From: Macrostomum hystrix
Taxonomy: Eukaryota; Platyhelminthes; Macrostomidae
Direction of reading: 5' to 3'
NCBI GenBank assembly: GCA_950097015.1
Contig: CATNEN010000007.1
Location: 744,001 to 808,000 of the forward strand
DNA: 64,000 bases
The notes below the pieces were generated by a model, which saw only the letters and a program-made list of their open reading frames with translations, had not been told where the DNA came from and did not search any database. Below, piece after piece: positions 38,247 to 47,662 of this stretch (positions are counted from its first letter, which is position 1; the number at the start of each line of letters is the position of its first letter). The position numbers and the translations under genes were made by a program.

Positions 38247-41200
38247 TCACTGGTAGTGGGAGTACCGCTTCCTTGGCACAAAGCCATACTTGTTAGGCTT
38301 ACGCGGTGCCTCCCGGTGATTCGTGACAGGTGTCGGACCTACTGGCTCATTGATGACTGGGCATTTTCTTGGCCGCAGGTTGTACCGCACCTCTCGCCAC
38401 TGAAGTGGTGCCGCCGCTTCGCTGGCTGCATCCGCTCGGTCCTCAGCTTCCTCCTCACGGGCTGGTTCCTCTACAGCATTATGGCCTGATGGCTCCGCTT
38501 CAGGTTCTTCTTCACTATCTTCTTCCGACTCTTCTAACTCTTCTTCCGTTTCCGTTTCAGAGTCTTCCATAAGTTCTTCTGCCGAACTTCCAGATTCCGT
38601 GTCTGGGCCTCCATCAGTTTCCTCAACCTCACTTCCACTTATGTCTGTCCCTTTGCGGGCTCTCCATTGGATTATTTCCTCCTCTGAGTCAGAGCTTTCT
38701 TCTTGCTCGATTTCCTGGATTGGCCTTTTTACCATCCTAGGTTGCGCTTCCCTTCTCTTTTTGGTCTTCTGAGCAGTCTCCTGCCTTCCCTTATCTGTTT
38801 GTTCTCTCTTCTCTACGTCAGAACTTATGGTCATATCCGTAGCTTTGACCGAGTTCGGTACAGGAGTCAGATTATTCCGGTGTACCAGCAGCATGGCACC
38901 GATTAGTTTTCCATCCTCCTCTTTTTGAACTCGGAAAACTGTATCCGAAAGCTTAGCTAACACTCTGTAAGAGGCTCTCTTCTTTCGGTGAAATTTATGA
39001 CTCTCGTCACCATGCAACTGTGGATTGTTTATCAATACGAGACCGCCGATTGGCACGGCCTTGGTGATCACTGTCTCAGCAGCCTGCTCCCGACGGTCTC
39101 GCACCTTTTCTAATTTCTTCTGAACCACCTTCTGCATCTCCTCAATTCTTTTAGCATGATCAGCTACATAGCTAGGATAGTCGTAGTACAATCTGGGCCT
39201 TTTGACAACACTGTCTATTGGCAACTCCGCCTCACGTCCGAACAATAGATAATGTGGAGTGAATCCCGTTGTCTGATTTACACTCGTTCGAACAGCCACT
39301 AAAGCTGCTGGGATCAACAGGTCCCAGTCGGAGTGGTCTTTCTCAACTAGACAGGTGATGATGGACTTTATCTGACGGTTAAATCTTTCTACAAGGCCGT
39401 TGCTTTGCGCATGATATGGCGTCGTGCAGGTATGCTTGATACCATACAATGTACAAAACGCCTGGAACTGACGGCTCACAAAAGTTTTCCCGTTGTCAGT
39501 GTGGATCCAACGACACTGACCATACTCACTAAAAATTCTTTCTTGTAGGAGTTTAATAACTGTGTCCGACTTTTGATTCCTGATTGGAAATGCAAACGGG
39601 AACTTAGTAGTGCTGTCGATGACTGTTAGCACGTACTTGTGTCCTCGTCGGCTTTCTTTAGAAATCGGCCCAATCAGATCAATGTGTAGGCGATGGAATG
39701 CCTCGCACACAGGAAATGTTTGCACCGGTGCCTTCACCTTATTACCTGCTTTACTCTCGAGGCATGGGATGCACTTGGCCACATAATTCTCTACAGTAGT
39801 AACTAGGCCAGGTTTCCAGAATCGCTCTCGTACCTTTTGTACGGTTTTATCTCGTCCAAGATGTCCTGCTAAAGGACTGTCATGCAATTCTCGGAGGACC
39901 TCTTTTTCTATTCCACTCGGAAGTACTACTTTCCGGGTACCGTCAGTCACGATGGTTAACATTCCATCCTCAATCTTCATCTGCTCGTATGATTTGATCA
40001 TCTTTTTCAGCTCGTGGCTAGCCCCTGTGGGTAACTCTGGCCTCAGTATTCCTTGTTCCTTCCACTCAATCAGGATTTTAACGTCCTGATCCTCTCTCTG
40101 TGCAATAACCAGCTGTTCCTTCGTCAGTGGTACTGACAGGAAATCTGTTAATAATTTTCGGCATGCCGTTGTCTCTTCCAATTCCTCATCTTCGAAATAG
40201 TCTCTTGCGTCCACGAAAATTTCATTCGCATCATCATCATCTGTATCGATGCCACTGTCTGTCTGACAGCTCTGACTCATCATGGCTCGTCCAGTGATTT
40301 GACTTTGGTTAATCTTTGCTTCAGAAGCCTCTTTAATTTCCGATGGTCTTCTAGACAAGCTGTCTGCATTGCTATGCTTAGCTCCGCTTCTATGCTGGAT
40401 CTCGTACTGAAACTCACTCAACCGTTCGATCCACCTTCCTAAAATACCCTGGGCTTCTGTTTGACGTAGTAGCCACAGGATCGCTTTGTGGTCGGTACGT
40501 GCCAAGAACTTCTTCCCGATCAAATAGAATCGGAAGTGTTTCATACCATCTACCAAGGCGAGCAATTCCTTTCGTGTTATCGGATATCGTTTTTCAGATT
40601 CCGTCATTGCCCTGCTGAAATAGGCGATTGGTCTTTCTACTCCATCTGCCTGGATTTGTCCAAGACAGGCTCCTATCCTTCCTTCGGATGCATCAGTGTC
40701 TAACACCATTTTGACATTTTCATATTCTGAGAATTCGGGATAAGCCAACACATCGGTGGACATCATTTTCTGTTTTAGAAGTGCAAACGCCTCGTCATGT
40801 TTCGAGTTCCATTTCTCCTTAAAGTTCGTTATACCCTTTTTGGTTAACTGAAACAGCGGATGCGCTGCTTCGGCATAGTCCTTAACGAATCTACAATAGT
40901 AGTTGCATAGGCCCAAGAAACTTCTTAATTCCTTGACGTCTTGCGGAGTAGGCCATGATCGGATGGCTTCGATTTTGGCCGGATCTGTTCGAATTCCATT
41001 TCGGCCTACTATGTGGCCTAGATATTTCAGTTCTTCTTGAAACAGATTACATTTTCTTGGTCTCAATTTCAGTCCAGCTTCGGATAATCTCCGGAACACT
41101 TCTCGTAGGTGACACAGATGTTCATCGAATTCCTTCGAGTAAGTAACGATATCGTCGATGTACGACATCGCGAACTTGTGTTGAATGCCGATCAACACAA

Positions 41201-42695
41201 GGTTCATCAACCTCTGGAAGGTTCCAGGTGCATTTGACAAGCCTTGAGCCATTACTTGGTACTCAAACTGGCCCCTAGTTAATGTCGAGAATGCCGTCAT
41301 ATGTTTGTGTTCTTCTTTAATTGGGACTTGCCAGTATCCAGAGTTAAGGTCTAAACTGCTGAAATACTGACTTCCAGTAAGGTGAGAGAATGTCTCCTGA
41401 ATATTAGGTAACGGATACGGATAGTACTCCACACGAGAATTCAGTACTCGAAAGTCACTCACGATCCTTATTGTACCATCCTTCTTTGGTACTATGACCA
41501 AGGGTGTAGAATAGGTGCTATAACATGGCCTAATCAGGTTTTTGGCCAGCATGTCATCAAGCAAATCATCCACCTGTTTTTGCAAATGAGGCGGAATTCT
41601 GCGAGTCGGTATTCTGACTGGCGTAGTATCTTTAAGAGCAATTTCATGCGTCACCAAATGTGTCAGACCCATATCTTGCTCGGTCTGAGAGAACGCTGCT
41701 CTGTTCTCTTTCAGCAATTGTATAACTTGTTCCTTTTGTTCCGAATTCATCTCTCCGATGTTAACCTCCTTGATCCATTCATCAATGTCCTTTGAGGCTT
41801 CCTCTCTCTTTACAGCATTGACTTGTCCGGTATTTTGACTCGAATTGATTGAATTAACAAAATAATTCAAGTTCTTCGCTGTTAATGGCTTGGCATAGCC
41901 AATAAGAGCTGCTCCTTTCACTTTGACTTCTCTGTTCTGTTTATTGACTAGTTCTATGACTCCAACTCCTTCGTTCAAGGTTACTAATGCTGGTACTAGC
42001 TCCAGATCATAACCTTTGGCTGCAATATAGCCGTCATTAGTCTCAATCACCATGGGAGTACCGTAATTAGCTTCGGCATTTTCTCCCAATCGGATTGGCA
42101 CTTTCAAAGCACTATTCGCTGGTATCGTGATCTGATTCTGGCAATAGACTCGTCGAATTCGAACAGGTAGTCTTGTGAACTGAATTGGGATGCAGATCCC
42201 ATCTTTCAGTACCAAGACTCCTTTACTGAAATTGATACCATCACAGTAGTCTGTGAGAAAGTCCATTCCAAGGATGTCGTCACAGTCGTGGTCACACAGA
42301 AGAAATCTTGTCTCAATCTCAATTTCTCCGAACTTCACTTTAAGCATTGCTTCACCTCTAAGTGACACAACTGATCCGTCAAACGTGGTGACTCTCAAAT
42401 TGCATGGTTCTATCTCGTCGTCACAAACCACTCTCTTCCATGAACTCCTACTTAAGAAGTTGTTTCCGGCTCCTGTGTCTATCAAAAACATAATATCTCG
42501 CTTTCGTATCTTTCCATTCACAATTGCTTCCTGACCTTTCTTGACCGGCTCTGGGATTCTGATCGTCTCAATGGGTGACTCACTTTTAATTTCTTTGCTA
42601 GCGGCTTTCTGACTTGTTTCACATGGTGTAACTGGTGCTTTCGCATGTGCTTGCATTTTTGCAGTGCTGGGTGCATACGCATGGTGCTGTCTCAT
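38247..42695 (-). CDS. pol: Pol polyprotein (protease, RT, RNase H, integrase)
   Basis: 1482 codons from the first in-frame ATG. The frame is open further upstream to the end of gag, so the natural product is probably a Gag-Pol fusion by -1 frameshifting. Visible from this ATG: aspartic protease DTGAG at residues 73-77; RT with YIDDIV at 512-517 and LNSGYWQVPI; RNase H with LDTDAS at about 665-670 and TDHKA at about 734. Then comes an integrase with an HHCC-type zinc region (HDSPLAGHLGRDKT...CIPC), core HIDLIGP, HTDNGKTF and NGLVERFNRQ. The C-terminus is strongly acidic (Glu/Ser-rich) and ends in a basic tail. No internal stop was seen, so the enzyme set looks intact. Confidence 0.95.
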   Translation of the reverse strand: MRQHHAYAPSTAKMQAHAKAPVTPCETSQKAASKEIKSESPIETIRIPEPVKKGQEAIVNGKIRKRDIMFLIDTGAGNNFLSRSSWKRVVCDDEIEPCNLRVTTFDGSVVSLRGEAMLKVKFGEIEIETRFLLCDHDCDDILGMDFLTDYCDGINFSKGVLVLKDGICIPIQFTRLPVRIRRVYCQNQITIPANSALKVPIRLGENAEANYGTPMVIETNDGYIAAKGYDLELVPALVTLNEGVGVIELVNKQNREVKVKGAALIGYAKPLTAKNLNYFVNSINSSQNTGQVNAVKREEASKDIDEWIKEVNIGEMNSEQKEQVIQLLKENRAAFSQTEQDMGLTHLVTHEIALKDTTPVRIPTRRIPPHLQKQVDDLLDDMLAKNLIRPCYSTYSTPLVIVPKKDGTIRIVSDFRVLNSRVEYYPYPLPNIQETFSHLTGSQYFSSLDLNSGYWQVPIKEEHKHMTAFSTLTRGQFEYQVMAQGLSNAPGTFQRLMNLVLIGIQHKFAMSYIDDIVTYSKEFDEHLCHLREVFRRLSEAGLKLRPRKCNLFQEELKYLGHIVGRNGIRTDPAKIEAIRSWPTPQDVKELRSFLGLCNYYCRFVKDYAEAAHPLFQLTKKGITNFKEKWNSKHDEAFALLKQKMMSTDVLAYPEFSEYENVKMVLDTDASEGRIGACLGQIQADGVERPIAYFSRAMTESEKRYPITRKELLALVDGMKHFRFYLIGKKFLARTDHKAILWLLRQTEAQGILGRWIERLSEFQYEIQHRSGAKHSNADSLSRRPSEIKEASEAKINQSQITGRAMMSQSCQTDSGIDTDDDDANEIFVDARDYFEDEELEETTACRKLLTDFLSVPLTKEQLVIAQREDQDVKILIEWKEQGILRPELPTGASHELKKMIKSYEQMKIEDGMLTIVTDGTRKVVLPSGIEKEVLRELHDSPLAGHLGRDKTVQKVRERFWKPGLVTTVENYVAKCIPCLESKAGNKVKAPVQTFPVCEAFHRLHIDLIGPISKESRRGHKYVLTVIDSTTKFPFAFPIRNQKSDTVIKLLQERIFSEYGQCRWIHTDNGKTFVSRQFQAFCTLYGIKHTCTTPYHAQSNGLVERFNRQIKSIITCLVEKDHSDWDLLIPAALVAVRTSVNQTTGFTPHYLLFGREAELPIDSVVKRPRLYYDYPSYVADHAKRIEEMQKVVQKKLEKVRDRREQAAETVITKAVPIGGLVLINNPQLHGDESHKFHRKKRASYRVLAKLSDTVFRVQKEEDGKLIGAMLLVHRNNLTPVPNSVKATDMTISSDVEKREQTDKGRQETAQKTKKRREAQPRMVKRPIQEIEQEESSDSEEEIIQWRARKGTDISGSEVEETDGGPDTESGSSAEELMEDSETETEEELEESEEDSEEEPEAEPSGHNAVEEPAREEEAEDRADAASEAAAPLQWREVRYNLRPRKCPVINEPVGPTPVTNHREAPRKPNKYGFVPRKRYSHYQ

Positions 42696-42853
42696 TTCTC
42701 GCGGCTGATTAAACTTGTTGAAATAATAATTATTTTTCTTGTAAGCAAAACGTTGGTTATCAATTTTATACGCACTATTTACAAACTCTGAGGCCTGGAA
42801 TTTGTTAAAGGATTTTCCGGAGGAACGGGGCCTCGACTTACGTCCCTCGTATT

Positions 42854-43399
42854 TTAGTTTCCCTGGTTCTGGAAGTTCTGCTGACCGTTGCCCATCCTCA
42901 TAGGACAGAATCTGGCAATATGGCCGAGTTTTCCGCAGTTGAAACAGGTTCGGTTCTGGTTCAAGAATTGCGGCCCATTGTACTGCGTATTCTGCTGTTG
43001 CAGGAACTTAGGTACATATGGCTTCCTTGGTACGTACTGTTTCTCAGCCATTTTGCTGGTGAGCTCCTGCAAGAGTTTCTGCTGTCTTTCAGTTCGTCCG
43101 AATCTTTCTGCTATCCGCTCCTTGAATTCTTCGTAGTCAAGGTTTTCTGGGAGGTTCATTCTCTGTACAGAGGCAAATGCTGTGGACAAGTCCAAGTTGG
43201 CAAGCAATTCCTGCTTTCGATGGTCCACATCAATTCCTTCTGTCTCGCATCTTTGATCAAATGCGGTGAGCCACACCTGAATATCCTGATTAGGTGTGAA
43301 CTTTTGGATCTTCACATGGCGTGTTGGAGCAATCTCCAACCGATTTCTCAGCTCTTCCGCGAGTACAGCCATCAAATCTTGTGCTTGAGCTTGATCCAT
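42854..43399 (-). CDS. gag: Gag with CCHC zinc knuckle
   Basis: 181 residues from ATG at 43399, 60 nt downstream of the 5' LTR. It forms the capsid and binds RNA. The middle has a retrotransposon-gag-like helical segment (FERIAERFGR type), and the C-terminus has one zinc knuckle CFNCGKLGHIARFC. It is short compared with typical gypsy Gag (often 250-450), lacking a long N-terminal region. It ends at TAA 42856-42854, directly after a slippery heptamer. Confidence 0.92.
   Translation of the reverse strand: MDQAQAQDLMAVLAEELRNRLEIAPTRHVKIQKFTPNQDIQVWLTAFDQRCETEGIDVDHRKQELLANLDLSTAFASVQRMNLPENLDYEEFKERIAERFGRTERQQKLLQELTSKMAEKQYVPRKPYVPKFLQQQNTQYNGPQFLNQNRTCFNCGKLGHIARFCPMRMGNGQQNFQNQGN
42857..42863 (-). 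promoter_or_regulatory. Programmed -1 frameshift heptamer GGGAAAC
   Basis: In the gag frame it reads G GGA AAC then TAA. This fits the X XXY YYZ rule, and slipping one base back places ribosomes in the open pol frame. The same heptamer is used at known retroviral gag-pro junctions. Any downstream stimulatory fold was not tested. Confidence 0.8.
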
Positions 43400-43435
43400 T
43401 GTTACTCCTCAATGGGGTTATTTCGCTGTTTCTCT

Positions 43436-43454
43436 GATCCCACCGCTGCCACCA
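43436..43454 (-). other. Primer-binding site for tRNA-Leu
   Basis: Minus strand TGGTGGCAGCGGTGGGAT, beginning 4 nt from the 5' LTR. It is complementary to the 3' end of animal tRNA-Leu (ATCCCACCGCTGCCA plus CCA), where minus-strand DNA synthesis would start. Confidence 0.88.
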
Positions 43455-43458
43455 AAGT

Positions 43459-43842
43459 TGTAACAGGGCTTGTCTCTCTACTTTTCTCTCTAATGGTAGC
43501 GTATCACTCGGCACGAGCGGTTTAACCTTCTAAGGCACTGGCTTACTATTCTCCAGTCTTTGCTGGGCGTCTTCTGTGGATCAGAGGGTCACAGCCTCAA
43601 ATAACCAACTCAACACTTTTCTTCTTCAGTAATAGCTTATTTGCTTTTCGCCACACTGGCACGTTGATTTGTCTCAACTGAATTACACTCGTTTATATAC
43701 ACATAAGAAAATGTTTGTTAAAGTAAACGAATTTGACAAAATATTTAAAATATATTACATATAAAAAATATTTTGCGCATTCAAACAAAAAGCATAGGCA
43801 CGAATTTGACTTTAAAGAAATAATAAAAGCATCCCTACTACA
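43459..43842 (-). repeat. 5' LTR of the gypsy-type element
   Basis: 384 bp. It should hold the promoter for the element's RNA. It retains the 9-nt segment missing from the other LTR, and contains the tRNA-Leu-like segment at 43495-43596 on the plus strand. Confidence 0.93.
43495..43596 (+). other. tRNA-Leu-like sequence inside the LTR
   Basis: Read on plus, antisense to the element, it matches animal tRNA-Leu in order. It starts GGTAGCGT, then GGCACGAGCGGT (tRNA GGCCGAGCGGT), CTAAGGCACTGG (tRNA CTAAGGCGCTGG), CTCCAGTCT, and a GGGCGT variable arm. Interruptions of about 7-8 nt fall between blocks, and the T arm is poorly kept. It is not a functional tRNA. The equivalent segment in the other LTR is 37707-37799. 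Confidence 0.6.
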
Positions 43843-43846
43843 CTAG

Positions 43847-44650
43847 CAGAATGCAGAAATGTGCTCATACTTCCCTTCCCACCAACCAGCTCATCCCTTT
43901 TGGCCATAGACACTTGAGCATGTTTTGCTTTTATCTCCCACCACACTGATCATTTGCTACAGACAAGTTCCCCAGGACCCCAGAAGCAGCCCTAGTTTGT
44001 TAAGTGCCAAGAAGATTTATTGATGTGATTGAAATTCCAAGTTGTCACATTGATTTAAAATGAAACTTTTCAGAAAAAGTGTTTAACAAAGAATTTGAAA
44101 CCAATGCCACACATGTAATATTCAAAGAAATATTTTACCTTTAAGAATTTGATGTAGAAAATGGTTGAGACCAATTCATTAAGTGTGGCCACTTAGTGCC
44201 TTTGATAAAGTAACTATGGAAGATATAATATTTGTTGGATGAGCATAGGGCCTATAGCTTTTAAAGTAGGTAAATATAATTTCTTAGCTGATCAAGGCCA
44301 TAGACTAGTGTGTCAAAAGTCTAAGAATCATTAAAACTACTTATTAGATATGAAGTCAAAACTAAAACTATGCAGGTATACTGGTAATAAGAAGTATCGA
44401 ATTTGGAAGATATAATAAAATAGCAGTCATTATTTTGATACATTTTTACAATTGCATTATCATTTTGGTTATAACCAACATATTCATGACTTGTTACTGA
44501 AGTTGGTTTAATTTGTTTGGTATCTTTTTTGGGTAGTTGACTAAGTGAACAATATGGATTCTTGATTCTGATTTCTTGGTTCTAAGTAGTTTACTCAAAC
44601 TAGTCAAATAAATTTTTGTCAAAGCCTATAGCCTATCTCATAGAAGTGTT
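43847..44650. other. AT-rich spacer
   Basis: Unique sequence between the full element and the solo LTR. No gene is supported. Confidence 0.4.
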
Positions 44651-45206
44651 TGTAACAGGTCGAACACTCCCAATTAAATCTCTTCAGGTAGTAATTATTC
44701 TAGGCCATTTTTACTCTCTACTTGACATTTTCCTAATTTCCTATCCTATATACCAAAAACTTTAATTGGTGGACCTGAAAAGGGTCGTTTTAGCTCCACA
44801 AATCTTTCTCCGTGGGACTGCTTAAGGTAGCACTCACACTTGGCAAGAGTGGTTTATCCTTCTAAGGCACTGGTCTCTTATTCTACTGTCTTTACTGGGC
44901 ATTTATCTAGGATTAGAGGGTCACAGCCTTGATCTCAGTCTGTCACGAATAACCCAAACACTTAATCTATTAAGTAACAACACACTTTTAAGTGTTTTAT
45001 ATTTCCCCAGTTTTGAGCCTACAAATCCTTGAGGCCTGCATGCCAGATAAAGAAAACGTTACAAAACTTGCTCCTTTTTATACAGGGTGAATTACAGTTT
45101 GCTATTATTGGCACTATTTAGCAGAATATAAAATATATAGAAATTACAAAATATTTTTAGCATAATTAGGCACAAACTAAAATCCCTAAAAAAGCACCCT
45201 ACTGCA
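44651..45206 (-). mobile_element. Solo LTR related to the gypsy-type element
   Basis: 556 bp starting TGTAACAGG and ending CTACTGCA, with a 4-bp target duplication TGTT (44647-44650 and 45207-45210). It shares with the full element's LTR the TCTAAGGCACTGG block, GAGGGTCACAGCCT and the terminal AAGCA(T/C)CC(C)TACT. It is longer than the 384-bp LTR and clearly diverged, so it belongs to a sister subfamily. It includes the tRNA-Leu-like segment at 44826-44929. Confidence 0.82.
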
Positions 45207-45210
45207 TGTT

Positions 45211-45671
45211 ATAATTTTTTTACTGCGTTAAGGCGTTTGATTTTTTGAAGTGATTTAAAAACAATTAAAACATGTATCAATATACTACTAGCTTTATATA
45301 TCTTACATTGGTTGGATTTGCCAGTCTTCTCATCTTTTACTACAGAAGCCTAGCTTCCCATTCAGTGTAATTCCTAAGATAGGCTTTGTGTAATATAGTT
45401 ACATGTGGCCTTAAAATTCCACAGCCAGCAACCTAAATACCTAAATATTGCTTTCCTAAAAAAGCAAAATTAAAAACTTTTGTTAGGGCCTAAGACATTG
45501 CAGTGATATAGTTTTTTGTATCTTCCAAATTTTCGTATGACAGTCTTGGAGTTTCTAGTAGACGGGCTGTACAAGTACTCCATTCATGCTCATTTTTTCT
45601 GTTTAAAGCCCTGAACTATACAATTCAACCCACAGCTTTGTTGAGGTCATCTAAACCTAGAATAGTTAAAT
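45211..45671. other. Spacer / Tim8 upstream region
   Basis: AT-rich. Presumably holds the Tim8 promoter and 5' UTR; no TATA element is convincing. Confidence 0.4.
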
Positions 45672-46049
45672 ATGTCCTGGAGCTCCTGGTTCGGCGGTGG
45701 TTCGTCTGGCAGCGGCGACAAGCCGGCCTCTAGCGACGCCTACAATGACACTAGCGGCTTCCGCTACGAGACTGTGCCCAGTGCAGGCTCATCGTCTAGC
45801 CACATTGGGTCAAGCAGCTCTGCTAGCAGCGACTTTCAGCAGCAAGTGCAGCAGCAGATGCTCGTAGCCGAACTGCAGCGCAGAATTGGTCAGCTGAGCG
45901 GCCTGTGCTGGGAGAAATGCATGACCGCCTATCCAAAGTATTCGATTAGCTCTCGCGAAGAGAGCTGCGTTAGCAACTGCGCCGAGCGCTACCTGGATGT
46001 CAGCTCGCTGATCGCCGAGGGCCTGGCTAAGAAATTTGAAGCTTCGTAA
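45672..46049 (+). CDS. TIMM8: Tim8-type small TIM chaperone
   Basis: Mitochondrial intermembrane-space chaperone, partner of Tim13, escorting hydrophobic precursors to TIM23/TIM22. Single exon, 125 residues, ATG at 45672. The twin CX3C motif (CWEKC and CVSNC) plus LCWEKCM, RE-ESC and NCAERYLDVSSLI match Tim8 better than Tim9, Tim10 or Tim13. About 50 Ser/Gly-rich N-terminal residues are added; human TIMM8A has 97 residues in total. The extension begins MSWSSWFGGGSS and contains FRYETVPS, with no evident function. AATAAA occurs at 46253. Confidence 0.88.
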   Translation: MSWSSWFGGGSSGSGDKPASSDAYNDTSGFRYETVPSAGSSSSHIGSSSSASSDFQQQVQQQMLVAELQRRIGQLSGLCWEKCMTAYPKYSISSREESCVSNCAERYLDVSSLIAEGLAKKFEAS

Positions 46050-46252
46050 TATTTCTTTCTAATGTTTAAGCAACTTTTGCAACTTTTCCCACTTTCGAGC
46101 GTAGAAGAAAAATAATAGTCTAATTGCAGTATAGTAGAAAGCTGCCATGTTGTACAATGAATTCGAACTATTGATCCTCTGTTTCATTGCTTCATATAAA
46201 TTAGCACTTAAAAAAACAAGGAAAATCTGGTGCATTTGGTGCATTCTAAACA

Positions 46253-46258
46253 AATAAA
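46253..46258 (+). terminator. Candidate poly(A) signal of Tim8 gene
   Basis: AATAAA about 200 bp past the Tim8 stop; a second AATAAA lies near 46321. Which one is used cannot be told. Confidence 0.45.
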
Positions 46259-47149
46259 AAGACAGCGCTTAGGCAGTAAATGATAATATTTGCTAAGTGT
46301 TGCCTTTGAGCTGAAGCAGAATAAAATTTTTATAATCCTTTAACAATTATTTTCTCTCATTTCAACGCAGCTTTAAGAGACAAAAAAATAAAATCAAAGT
46401 CTCAGTTTTTTGTAGAGCAATTAGCTTCAGTTCCAGAATTGTCTAGAATTCTGCACTTCAAAAACAAATGCAGCTTAATCTAACATGCGTTTTATTTACA
46501 AAGACATTTTTACAGTAGGGTTTAAGTCTTAAGGCCAGTGACCCAGTGCCTTAGGCCCCAGTGACTCAGTGCCTTAGGCCTCAGGCCAGTGCCTGAATGA
46601 GGGCTGGGATAGTGCTTGAAAGCGGGCTGAGGGAGTGTCTGAATGAGATCTGATGGAGTGACCGGATGCTTGAATGATTTTTGTGATTCGAGACGACTAT
46701 TAAACCGAACAATTGAACTAAAACATACAGCATGCGTCAAAACCATTTAGCATGCTAATTGTACACATCTGCTCATGGAGACGCGCATTTTATACTTTTA
46801 ATGTAAAGTTTCTTACTTGCTATCAAATTTTAAAGGAGCTCGTACAAATAAGTGTTTCATATAACTAAGTAAACTACTGCTGCCTAACCAAAATAAATAG
46901 CAAATATGTAGTATAAACAAAAAACACAACGTAAGGACAATTTTTTTAAAGTACACAACGCAATAAAATCCTGAAGTGGAGATCCAGGCTTAACTCGGTT
47001 TTGTGGAGATTGCTGTCATTTGAACAATTGAAAGCGAATTTTTCAAAGAACGATTTAGATGCGATGCTATAGGTTTAATGGACATCAGAATGTCCATTAC
47101 AGTTTTTTGTGTTGGTCCGTTGGTTGAAAATAGGTCATGTATCAAGTGC
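46259..47149. other. Intergenic, short diverged repeats
   Basis: 46530-46660 holds imperfect short repeats of CCAGTGACTCAGTGCCTTAGG. The remainder is AT-rich. No gene is supported. Confidence 0.4.
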
Positions 47150-47405
47150 GCGGAGAGATAGGTCAGGGATCGAGTTTGGATAATAGGTCATGGATCAAGA
47201 GTGGGGATAATAGGTCATGAATCAAGAGTGGGGATAATAGGTCATGGATAAAGAGTGGGGTTTATAGGTCATGGATCAAGAGTGGGGTTCATAGGTCAGG
47301 GATCAAGAGTGGGGTTTATAGGTCAGGGATCAAGAGTGGGGTTTATAGGTCATGGATCAAGAGTGGGGTTTATAGGTCATGGATCAAGAGTGGGGTTTAT
47401 AACCC
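47150..47405. repeat. Minisatellite, 27-bp unit
   Basis: About nine copies of a unit containing AGGTCATGGATCAAGAGTGG followed by GGTTTAT. The first three have ATAAT in place of TTTAT. It is one of only two arrays between 31 and 58 kb. Confidence 0.88.
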
Positions 47406-47662
47406 CACTCAAAGAAACATCCATATTTTTTAGCGGGGAGTGGGGATTAAGTGTCAAGGGTTCTATTTGGGTGATAATGGGATTTAGCGTGGGATATCAG
47501 ATATTTCATAATAAAATGAATTAAAGGTGGTGTGCTGGGATGGGATAGTTTAGGAATGGTGTTTAATACCAGAAGGATAAAAGAAGAGTTAGTCGAACGG
47601 CGCGGAGCAGTTGTAGGTCAAGTCATACAGTTACTATCATAGGAAGAAGCCATGTGGCTTAC

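Larger units (their letters stand above)
37671..43842 (-). mobile_element. Complete Ty3/gypsy-type LTR retrotransposon
   Basis: 6172 bp, transcribed on the minus strand. Target duplication CTAG (37667-37670 and 43843-43846), TG...CA termini. The two LTRs (384 bp right, 375 bp left) look identical apart from one 9-nt gap. It has a tRNA-Leu PBS, gag with a zinc knuckle, and one long pol frame in the order protease-RT-RNase H-integrase, which is the Ty3/gypsy order. No env frame was seen. Intact frames and near-identical LTRs imply a recent insertion. Confidence 0.95.
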
